A program made the position numbers and the translations under genes. A model generated the notes under the pieces. It was not told where the DNA came from, searched no databases, and was given only the letters and a program-made list of their open reading frames with translations. From Methylophilus glucosoxydans (GTDB lineage: Bacteria; Pseudomonadota; Gammaproteobacteria; Burkholderiales; Methylophilaceae), in the NCBI RefSeq assembly GCF_042676145.1, contig NZ_JBHTJW010000002.1, positions 1,364,001 to 1,428,000 on the forward strand: 64,000 nt of DNA. The letters run 5' to 3'. This document shows positions 41,213 through 48,434 of this stretch, in pieces. Every line of letters starts with the position of its first letter. The first letter of the stretch is position 1.

Positions 41213-43081
41213 ATGAAAATCAAAACTGCTTTTGGTATTGCTGCCAGCGTTGCGCTTGCCATGCCAATGCTCGCATTCGCTGCTGCTGATCAAGAAGCTG
41301 CGATGAAAGATCCCAACAACTGGGCACATCCACGTGGTCAACATAATAACCAAGGCTACAGCGCTTTGGCACAAATCAACAAGGGCAACGTTAAAAACCT
41401 GAAAATGGCGTGGACATTCGCGACTGGTGTAAACCGTGGTCACGAAGGCTCTCCAGTCGTTGTTGGCAACATGATGTATATCGTGACTGCTTTCCCAAAC
41501 AACGTATACGCACTTGACCTGAACGACAACCAGAAAATCGTTTGGACCTATTTTCCTAAACAAGACCCAAGCGTACAAGCAGTATTGTGCTGTGACAACG
41601 TGACGCGTGGTCTGGGTTTTGGTGACGGTAAAATCTTCTTGCAACAAAACGACGGCATGCTGGTTGCTTTGGATGCAAAAACCGGTGCTAAAGTTTGGGA
41701 CGTTAAAAACACTGATCCAAAAGTCGGTGCAACTAACACCAACGCACCACATGTGATCAAAGACAAAGTACTGACCGGTTGCTCAGGTGCTGAGTTCGGC
41801 GTACGTTGCTTTATCGCTGCATACAACCTGAAAGACGGTTCTCTGGCATGGAAAGCCTATTCTACAGGTCCTGACGCTGAAACACTGCACGACGCTAACA
41901 CTAACAAAGACAACCCGCTTTACAACGCACTGTCTGTTTATCAAGACGTGAATGGTGGTAACAAAGAAGGCGGTTCTTTCAAGCGCTTGTCAGCTGACCA
42001 AATCAAAGGCGGCGAAAAAGAGTTGGGTACACGTACCTGGTTGAAACCACAAGCGATTAAAGACGGCTGGCAACATGGTGGCGGTTCCGTATGGGGCTGG
42101 TGGCCATATGACGCGCGTACAAACCTGGTTTACTACGGTGCGGGCAACCCATCCGTTTGGAACCCAGATGTACGTCCAGGCGACAACAAATGGTCTATGA
42201 CTGTGACTGCACGTGATCTGGATACTGGTGTTGCTAAGTGGGCAATGCAAATGACACCACACGATGAGTGGGACTACGACGGTGTGAACGAAGTGATCCT
42301 GTTCGACAAAGGTGGCAAAACATACGCATGGCACCATGACCGTAACGGTTTTGCTTATACCTGGAACGCACTGACAGGTACTTTAATTGCCGCTGAAAAA
42401 GTACATCCATTCGTTAACTGGGCAAATGATGTAGACCTGAAAACAGGTGTGCCAAGCAAAGATGGCCGTTACTCAACACACCAGGATTACAATGCTAAGG
42501 GTATCTGCCCAGCAGCTTTGGGGACTAAAGACCAACAGCCAGCAGCCTACTCACCAAAAACCGGTTTGATGTACTCTCCACTGAACCACGTATGTATGAC
42601 ATACGAGCCAGTTGAGTCCAAATACGTTGCTGGTCAACCATGGGTTGGTGCGACACTGACCATGTTTGCTGGTCCAGACGGCGTAATGGGTGGTTTCGGT
42701 GCTTACGACCCAATGACCAACAAAAAAGTTTGGTACAACAAAGAGAAGTTCTCTGCGTGGAGTGGTGCACTGACAACGGCTTCAGACATCGTGTTCTACG
42801 GTACATTGGATCGTTGGTTCAAGGCGGTTGACGCGAAAACCGGTAAAGAACTGTGGAAATTCCAAGTGGGTTCCGGCGCGATTGGTAACGCATTCACCTA
42901 CGGTAACAAAGGCAAGCAATACGTGGGTATCTTGTCTGGTATCGGTGGTTGGGCTGGTGTTGCGATGAACTTGGGCATGACGACTGACACAGACGCACTG
43001 GGTGCTGCTGGTGGTTACAAAGAGTTGACCAAGTACAACGCTGCGCCTGGCGGCGGTGCATTGAGCGTGTTCGCACTGTAA
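41213..43081 (+). CDS. xoxF: Lanthanide-dependent methanol dehydrogenase XoxF
   Basis: A 622-residue periplasmic PQQ quinoprotein. ATG 41213, preceded by CGGAGA, begins a signal peptide (MKIKTAFGIAASVALAMPML AFAA); the open frame extends 12 codons further upstream, but that start lacks this support. The eight-bladed propeller tryptophan motifs, vicinal Cys pair VLCCDNV and RPGDNKW are present. D354-Y355-D356 (HDEWDYDGVNE) has the second Asp that marks lanthanide-binding XoxF, where calcium MxaF has Ala. It oxidises methanol to formaldehyde or formate. No xoxG or xoxJ follows; a terminator does. Solitary XoxF is usual in Methylophilaceae. Regular, biased codon use suggests high expression. Confidence 0.93.
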   Translation: MKIKTAFGIAASVALAMPMLAFAAADQEAAMKDPNNWAHPRGQHNNQGYSALAQINKGNVKNLKMAWTFATGVNRGHEGSPVVVGNMMYIVTAFPNNVYALDLNDNQKIVWTYFPKQDPSVQAVLCCDNVTRGLGFGDGKIFLQQNDGMLVALDAKTGAKVWDVKNTDPKVGATNTNAPHVIKDKVLTGCSGAEFGVRCFIAAYNLKDGSLAWKAYSTGPDAETLHDANTNKDNPLYNALSVYQDVNGGNKEGGSFKRLSADQIKGGEKELGTRTWLKPQAIKDGWQHGGGSVWGWWPYDARTNLVYYGAGNPSVWNPDVRPGDNKWSMTVTARDLDTGVAKWAMQMTPHDEWDYDGVNEVILFDKGGKTYAWHHDRNGFAYTWNALTGTLIAAEKVHPFVNWANDVDLKTGVPSKDGRYSTHQDYNAKGICPAALGTKDQQPAAYSPKTGLMYSPLNHVCMTYEPVESKYVAGQPWVGATLTMFAGPDGVMGGFGAYDPMTNKKVWYNKEKFSAWSGALTTASDIVFYGTLDRWFKAVDAKTGKELWKFQVGSGAIGNAFTYGNKGKQYVGILSGIGGWAGVAMNLGMTTDTDALGAAGGYKELTKYNAAPGGGALSVFAL

Positions 43082-43096
43082 TCAAGCACAGCTTAT

Positions 43097-43158
43097 AACC
43101 GATCAAGTCATTGATCGGTTAAACAGACTAAACACCCTGCTTCGGCAGGGTGTTTTTT
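43097..43158 (+). terminator. Double hairpin/terminator after xoxF
   Basis: A perfect 10-base stem AACCGATCAA / TTGATCGGTT (43097-43120) is followed by AACACCCTGC-TTCG-GCAGGGTGTT (43131-43154) with a UUCG-type loop and a T-run. The second is a strong Rho-independent terminator; the first may protect the mRNA end. Confidence 0.92.
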
Positions 43159-43198
43159 TGTCTCTCAATACTGAAAAATGAATTAAAAACGGGGGGAG

Positions 43199-44074
43199 TT
43201 AACCGTAGACTTGTACGCTATTTTCGCTACGGATTTGCTGGAATATTTGTAAGCGTTCGGGGGGGATGCTGCCTGCTTGGACAGCCTTCAGAATTGCGCA
43301 GTCTGGTTCGTGCGTATGCGTGCAATTATTGAATTTGCAGTGACCAATAAAAGGCCTGAACTCGACAAATGCATATTCAAGCTCGGTCTCATTAATATGA
43401 TACAGCCCAAACTCCTGCAGGCCTGGCGAGTCAATAATGGCACTGTCCTGATCAAGATGGTAGAGATGGGTGGCTGTCGTGGTGTGTTTGCCACTATCTA
43501 GTGTGGTACTGATTTCCTGTGTTTTGCTGCGAGCTTCAGGGAGTAGGCTATTGATAATCGTAGATTTTCCCATGCCGGATTGTCCTACCAGCACGCTGGT
43601 ATGACCTGCCAGCAACGGTTTGAGCACCTCTACCGATTGCCGTGCATTGAGTTGCAAAGTGAGGTAGCCAAGCGCTGCATATTGCTCCAGCTTTTGTAGG
43701 GCTTGCGGGTTAGGCAAGTCACATTTGTTGAGGAGAATCACGGCCCGAATGCCAGCGGCTTCTGCAGCGACCAGGCAACGGTTAAGCAGGTCTTCATAAA
43801 AGCTGGGCTGCGTTGCCAGCACAATCAATATCTGGGTGACATTGGCTGCCAGCACTTTGCTTTTATAAGCATTGCTGCGATAGAGCAGGGTGGTCCGTTC
43901 TGCAGTTTTCTCGATGACGCCTTCATTGTTGGCGGTGAGGGTCACTGTGACGCGGTCACCTGCCGCATTATCGACTTTTTTGCCACGCGTGACACAGCTA
44001 AGAATTCGCCCATCGGGCAATTCTACGTTATAGCGCTTGCCATAGGCAGCGACAATCAGGCCTGGATGCGACAT
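43199..44074 (-). CDS. rsgA: Ribosome small-subunit biogenesis GTPase RsgA
   Basis: A 291-residue circularly permuted GTPase. An N-terminal OB fold (about 1-70) precedes G4 NKCDLP, G1 GQSGMGKSTIINSL and G3 DSPGLQEF, in the permuted order typical of RsgA. The C-terminal zinc knuckle is C-KFNN-C-THTHEPDC. It acts late in 30S maturation and releases RbfA. It lies 1 base after the cytochrome gene in a three-gene minus-strand unit. Confidence 0.93.
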   Translation of the reverse strand: MSHPGLIVAAYGKRYNVELPDGRILSCVTRGKKVDNAAGDRVTVTLTANNEGVIEKTAERTTLLYRSNAYKSKVLAANVTQILIVLATQPSFYEDLLNRCLVAAEAAGIRAVILLNKCDLPNPQALQKLEQYAALGYLTLQLNARQSVEVLKPLLAGHTSVLVGQSGMGKSTIINSLLPEARSKTQEISTTLDSGKHTTTATHLYHLDQDSAIIDSPGLQEFGLYHINETELEYAFVEFRPFIGHCKFNNCTHTHEPDCAILKAVQAGSIPPERLQIFQQIRSENSVQVYG

Positions 44075-44075
44075 G

Positions 44076-44375
44076 CTAGAAATGATAGTAGGTGTGATTC
44101 AAGTACTGTACCACTTGCTGCTCTTCATCATCGAACCATTTAAGGTTGAGCATGGTATTACAGTTGGTGACTTGAGCTTTTAATCCATTGAAAGAGCGCA
44201 CTTTGCGGTAGTCACGTGTATAAATGCCGCTACCATCGCCGCCATAGCTGCTGGCATGACAACTGATGCAATGGGTGTCGACCAGTTTTTTTCCTGCTTG
44301 CAGCTGGGCTTCAGTTGCGCTTGCATCATGGCTGGCGAGCAATAAAGACCAACTGATCAGCAGGAGCGCTTTCAT
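44076..44375 (-). CDS. Small c-type cytochrome
   Basis: A 99-residue periplasmic protein. The signal peptide is residues 1-20 (ending HDASA), followed by the haem-binding C-I-S-C-H at about 36-40; the conserved Met ligand may be in NTMLNLKW. It is a mono-haem cytochrome c of class I size. It overlaps the M48 peptidase gene by 4 bases and is followed by rsgA. Its electron partners are unknown; proximity to xoxF on the other strand does not prove a link. Confidence 0.85.
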   Translation of the reverse strand: MKALLLISWSLLLASHDASATEAQLQAGKKLVDTHCISCHASSYGGDGSGIYTRDYRKVRSFNGLKAQVTNCNTMLNLKWFDDEEQQVVQYLNHTYYHF

Positions 44376-45619
44376 GCGTACGTTTGTAACTTGGCAATCC
44401 GCAGGCTCGCCGGTGGATGCGAGTCATAGAATGCAGAGTGGAGTGGATCCGGCGTCAACGTAGACGCATTGTCACGATACAGCTTGACCAGTGCATCAAT
44501 CAGAAACTGTGGTCTGGATTGTTGTGCCGCGTAGTGGTCGGCTTCAAACTCATTGGTTCGGGAGTAAGCCGCCATGACTGGACGCAGAATAAACATGAAG
44601 ACGGGCGAGACCAGCACGAACAACAGCAAAGCCATGTGGTTACTCGGTGCCGAAATCCCCAGCCCTGTAAAGAACCATTCCTGTTTGATCAGGTAACCCA
44701 ATAACGCCAGTCCTAACAGGCTTAATCCAAACATCATGATAATGCGTTTAATGACATGCTGGTGTTTGAAGTGACCAAGCTCATGGGCCAACACCGCTTC
44801 AATTTCATCGGCACTAAGCTTTTCCAGCAAGGTGTCAAAGAACACAACACGTTTGTTTTTGCCAAATCCGGTGAAGTAGGCATTGCCATGACCAGAGCGA
44901 GTGGATCCATCCATCACAAACAAGCCTTGGCTGGCAAAGCCGCATTTTTGCAACAGGGCCTCAATACGTGCCTTGAGGGATTGATCCTGCATGGGCGTAA
45001 ACTTGTTAAACAGTGGCGCAATCCAGATGGGATAGACGGCCAGCATAAACAGATTAAAGGCACTCCAGATCAGCCACAGGTAGAGCCACCATAAATCGCC
45101 AGCACCTTGCATGAGCCAGAGCGCGACAAACAAGATTGGTCCGCCTAGCATTAAGCCAACAACGGTGTGTTTAACCAGGTCACTAAAAAACATGCTGCGT
45201 GACATCTTGTTAAAGCCAAATTTCTCATCGACTTTAAAAGTCTGAATGTAATCAAACGGCAGGGTGGCTGCACCCGAGATCAACATGGCCGAGCAAATGA
45301 CCAGTGCACCACGAATGATTTCATGGTCAGGCAGCCATTGTTGCCAGGCCTGATCCAGCAGTTGTAAAACGCCGCCTAGCGTGAGTGCCAGCAAAATCAA
45401 TGACTCCATGACGGTTTCACTCAAGCGCAGTTTTACCTTGGCGGTCGTATAGTCTGCAGCGCGTTGATGTGCCTCCAGGCTGATTGTTTGACTAAAGGCA
45501 GCAGGCACTTGTGCACGATGTTGCTGGATATGGCGAATATGGCGCAAGCCCAGCCAGACACGTACTGCCAAGCTGATTACAATCACAGCGACAAAAATTT
45601 GAGTAAATAATCCGGACAT
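44372..45619 (-). CDS. M48-family (Ste24/HtpX-like) membrane metallopeptidase
   Basis: A 415-residue inner-membrane zinc protease with about six to seven transmembrane helices. The zinc motif HELGHFKHQH lies at about residue 280, with a downstream Glu in RTNEFEADHYAA (third ligand). The N-terminal extension and layout match CAAX-prenyl-protease-like Ste24 homologues in bacteria, which have no prenylated substrate and probably act in membrane-protein quality control. It starts at ATG 45619, is the first gene of the unit with the cytochrome and rsgA, and is divergent from orn. Confidence 0.9.
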   Translation of the reverse strand: MSGLFTQIFVAVIVISLAVRVWLGLRHIRHIQQHRAQVPAAFSQTISLEAHQRAADYTTAKVKLRLSETVMESLILLALTLGGVLQLLDQAWQQWLPDHEIIRGALVICSAMLISGAATLPFDYIQTFKVDEKFGFNKMSRSMFFSDLVKHTVVGLMLGGPILFVALWLMQGAGDLWWLYLWLIWSAFNLFMLAVYPIWIAPLFNKFTPMQDQSLKARIEALLQKCGFASQGLFVMDGSTRSGHGNAYFTGFGKNKRVVFFDTLLEKLSADEIEAVLAHELGHFKHQHVIKRIIMMFGLSLLGLALLGYLIKQEWFFTGLGISAPSNHMALLLFVLVSPVFMFILRPVMAAYSRTNEFEADHYAAQQSRPQFLIDALVKLYRDNASTLTPDPLHSAFYDSHPPASLRIAKLQTYA

Positions 45620-45736
45620 AACAGTAATGATGATGAATGATTTCAGTTAGCTATTTTGATGGATTTAACTCCACCTTGTTCACTGAACTGAATATAATGT
45701 TTCATTTTAATGGAAATCATGACGAGAGGCACACAA

Positions 45737-46303
45737 TTGGCAACTAATCAGGACAATTTAATCTGGCTGGATATGGAGATGAGCGGTTTACTGCCTGACA
45801 CGGACCGCATTCTGGAATTAGCTGCCGTCGTCACCGATGCACAATTAAATGTGATTGCAGAGTCCCCTGTGCTGGTCATTCATCAGTCTGACGCGGTACT
45901 CGATGGCATGGATGCCTGGAATAAAGGCACGCATGGCCGGAGTGGCTTGATCGATAAGGTCAAGGCATCGACCCTGGATGAAGAAGCAGCAACAGATGCC
46001 ATGCTGGCATTCTTGAAAGAGCATGTGCCTGCAGGCAAGTCGCCGATGTGTGGCAATTCAATTTGTCAAGACAGGCGCTTTATGGCGCGTTACATGCCAC
46101 GCCTGGAGTCATTTTTCCATTACCGCAATCTTGATGTAAGCGTGTTTAAAGAGTTATCACGTCGCTGGCGCCCGGATATTTATGCGGGATTTAAAAAAGC
46201 CAGCCGTCATGAAGCCCTGGCGGATATTTATGAGTCGATTGATGAGCTTAAGTATTACCGCGAACACTTTTTGAATATGACACCACCTGCGGCCGCTGAA
46301 TAA
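45737..46303 (+). CDS. orn: Oligoribonuclease
   Basis: A DEDDh 3'-5' exoribonuclease that degrades 2-5-nt RNA and pGpG. Motifs are WLDMEMSGL (Exo I, D/E), GNSICQDRRFM (Exo II) and HEALADIYESI (Exo III with the catalytic His and Asp). The frame opens at ATG 45710, but E. coli Orn begins just before N-L-I-W. The TTG at 45737, with GAGAGG at 45724-45729, gives a matching start and 188 residues; ATG 45719 is another choice. It is a single gene, divergent from the M48 peptidase. Confidence 0.9.
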   Translation: MATNQDNLIWLDMEMSGLLPDTDRILELAAVVTDAQLNVIAESPVLVIHQSDAVLDGMDAWNKGTHGRSGLIDKVKASTLDEEAATDAMLAFLKEHVPAGKSPMCGNSICQDRRFMARYMPRLESFFHYRNLDVSVFKELSRRWRPDIYAGFKKASRHEALADIYESIDELKYYREHFLNMTPPAAAE

Positions 46304-46323
46304 GCGACTGAGTCTGAATTCAG

Positions 46324-46352
46324 GCAAAAAAAAGACGCCTATTCGGCGTCTT
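46324..46352 (-). terminator. Terminator of glgA
   Basis: AAGACGCC / GGCGTCTT is an 8-base stem with a 5-base loop. On the minus strand it is followed by a run of T, so it ends the glgA transcript; on the plus strand no T-run follows, although it may also limit orn read-through. Confidence 0.85.
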
Positions 46353-46442
46353 GAGGGAGGAGAAGTTAGCTTTGGAGAAGCTTGATTAGTAATAAGCAGC
46401 TTCCGTGCCAACTTCTCCTTTTTGTCTCTCTGGCTTTAAAAA

Positions 46443-47900
46443 TCAGGCTTTTGGGCTTGAAAGCACGTTTTGGTACAGTGTTTGATAGTGTTGGGCGCTG
46501 GTTTCCCAGCTCACATCCTGTTGCATCGCTTGCCGTTGCAGCTGTTGCCACTGACCAGAATTGGCATAAACCTGCATCGCAGTTTGTAATGTGACCAAAA
46601 GTGTCGATGCGTCATTGTCAGCCATGACCCATCCAGTCATCGTGCCGGGAACCCCTTGGGCATTGATTTCGCCGCCATGCACTGAGTCTGCCAGTCCACC
46701 AGTATTGGCGACTACGGGAATCGTGCCATATCGCAAGCCATACATCTGGTTCAGCCCGCAGGGCTCAAACCGCGAGGGCATGACGAAAATATCGGTACCG
46801 GCCATGATACGGTGCGAGAGTGGCTCGTTATAGCCGATGGTCACGGCCACTTGTCCAGGATAGCGTTGCATTAAACTCAGATACTGCCGTTGCATGCTGG
46901 CCTCACCACTGCCAAGCACGGCTAATTGACAGCCGCTGCCAAGCAGTACGTCAGCAATCTCGATCAGCATATCCAGCCCTTTTTGATAGGTGAGGCGACT
47001 AACGACCCCCAACAGTGGCGTATCTGCTTGCTGACGCAGTCCTAATTCTGCCTGCAAGGCTTGCTTGATCGCTTGCTTGCCGGATAACGCACTGGCAGTG
47101 TAGTGTGCTGGCAAATAAGGGTCTTGTGCGGGATTCCAGATTTCGGTATCGATGCCATTCAAAATCCCGGTTAAATCTGCCGCACGATGCTGCAGCAAGC
47201 CTTGAAAACCAAAACCAAACTGATCGGTTTGAATTTCTCGGGCATAGGTTGGGCTGACGGTTGATAAAGCATCGGCGTAAAACAGACCGGATTTCATGAA
47301 TGAGACCTGGCCATAAAACTCGTAGCCTTCTGCCTGATAGTCCTCAAGGTTGAGGGTTAATCGATAGCGCCAGTCAGCATGAAAGTTGCCTTGGAAGGCC
47401 AGGTTGTGGATGCTGAACACGGACTTGGCCTGGCTGCCCATTTGCTTGAGGTAGTAGGGCGTTAATCCAGTTTGCCAGTCATTGCAATGGACGATCTCTG
47501 GCTGCCAGGCCTGCAGCATGTTAGGCATCGCCAACATGGCTGCCACTTTTGACAACACCCCAAACCGCAACGGGTTATCTTCCCACTCCCCATGGAGCGG
47601 GTGATGGTAAGGGCCGCCATCCCGGTCATAGAGCGCAGGGCAGTCTATGAGCAGCAAGGGGATATTGGTACCTGGTAATAAAGTTTTGTAGAGCTCGCAG
47701 CGGATATCATGGAAGGGCTGTAAGCTGCCCAAGTGTTTGGGTGAACTACATTGCGCCAGCATGCCACGATAAGCCGGTAACAGAATTTGAATCTCTGTGT
47801 CACTGCTAGCGAGGGCGGTGGGGAGTGCACCACTGACATCTGCCAAACCACCTGTTTTGATTAACGGGAAAACTTCTGAAGTAACGAATAGTAAACGCAA
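46443..47900 (-). CDS. glgA: Glycogen synthase (ADP-glucose, GT5)
   Basis: A 485-residue GT-B enzyme. The N-terminal ADP-glucose loop is KTGGLADVSGALP (about 15-27). HCNDWQTGLTPYYLKQ and the C-terminal MPSRFEPCGLNQMYGLRYGT with the catalytic Glu are conserved, and the family length is about 477-485. It elongates alpha-1,4-glucan from ADP-glucose. ATG 47900 begins MRLLFVTSEVFPLIKTGG. It stands alone here without glgB or glgC and ends in the hairpin at 46324. Confidence 0.93.
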   Translation of the reverse strand: MRLLFVTSEVFPLIKTGGLADVSGALPTALASSDTEIQILLPAYRGMLAQCSSPKHLGSLQPFHDIRCELYKTLLPGTNIPLLLIDCPALYDRDGGPYHHPLHGEWEDNPLRFGVLSKVAAMLAMPNMLQAWQPEIVHCNDWQTGLTPYYLKQMGSQAKSVFSIHNLAFQGNFHADWRYRLTLNLEDYQAEGYEFYGQVSFMKSGLFYADALSTVSPTYAREIQTDQFGFGFQGLLQHRAADLTGILNGIDTEIWNPAQDPYLPAHYTASALSGKQAIKQALQAELGLRQQADTPLLGVVSRLTYQKGLDMLIEIADVLLGSGCQLAVLGSGEASMQRQYLSLMQRYPGQVAVTIGYNEPLSHRIMAGTDIFVMPSRFEPCGLNQMYGLRYGTIPVVANTGGLADSVHGGEINAQGVPGTMTGWVMADNDASTLLVTLQTAMQVYANSGQWQQLQRQAMQQDVSWETSAQHYQTLYQNVLSSPKA

Positions 47901-47926
47901 GGCAATCTCTTTAAATCAACGGGCGG

Positions 47927-47955
47927 TTGAAGCTGAATGTTTTTAAACTTATGAT
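47927..47955 (+). promoter_or_regulatory. Sigma-70 promoter of crcB
   Basis: TTGAAG (47927-47932) and TATGAT (47950-47955) are separated by 17 bases, 34 bases before the crcB start. No fluoride-riboswitch structure was recognised in the short leader. Confidence 0.6.
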
Positions 47956-47989
47956 ACATTGCCTGTTCACGTTTTAGAAGGATATTCAA

Positions 47990-48370
47990 ATGAAATCATG
48001 GCTAGCAGTCGCATTCGGTGCCAGTGTTGGTGCATGGATCAGATGGGGCCTGGCATTGAGCTTGAATCAAGGTGGACTGATCCCGTTCGGCACTTTTCTC
48101 GCCAATGCCATTGGGGGCCTGTTAATGGGCATTGCGTTGGGTATCTTGCAGGTGATTCCAACCCTGTCTATGGAGTGGCGCTTGTTGATGACAACCGGTT
48201 TTTTGGGCGGGTTAACCACTTTCTCTACCTTTTCGGCAGAAGCTTTCAGCTTGTTACAAAAGCAAAATTACGGTGGAATGTTGCTTTATGTCACCTCGCA
48301 TGTTGTGGTCTCTATCTTGCTGACAATAGTCGGCTATTGGAGTATCGTGCGTTGGCACTCCAGTTGGTAA
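47990..48370 (+). CDS. crcB: Fluoride ion channel CrcB/Fluc
   Basis: A 126-residue inner-membrane protein with four transmembrane helices. Motifs are GASVGAWIRWGL (Gly/Arg), FLANAIGGLLMG (pore Asn) and TTGFLGGLTTFSTFSAE (Na+/Phe-box). It works as an antiparallel dimer that lets fluoride leave the cell. It starts at ATG 47990 with AAGGA upstream and is followed by a strong terminator. Single gene, divergent from glgA. Confidence 0.93.
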   Translation: MKSWLAVAFGASVGAWIRWGLALSLNQGGLIPFGTFLANAIGGLLMGIALGILQVIPTLSMEWRLLMTTGFLGGLTTFSTFSAEAFSLLQKQNYGGMLLYVTSHVVVSILLTIVGYWSIVRWHSSW

Positions 48371-48385
48371 TGCGGTTGATGCCAT

Positions 48386-48419
48386 AAAAAAAGAGGGCCT
48401 GACAGGCCCTCTTTTTTTA
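48386..48419. terminator. Bidirectional terminator between crcB and rne
   Basis: AAAAAAAGAGGGCCTG-A-CAGGCCCTCTTTTTTT is a long perfect hairpin with A and T tracts on each side. It can end crcB on the plus strand and rne on the minus strand. Confidence 0.92.
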
Positions 48420-48434
48420 TCAGACTCAGTTTGA

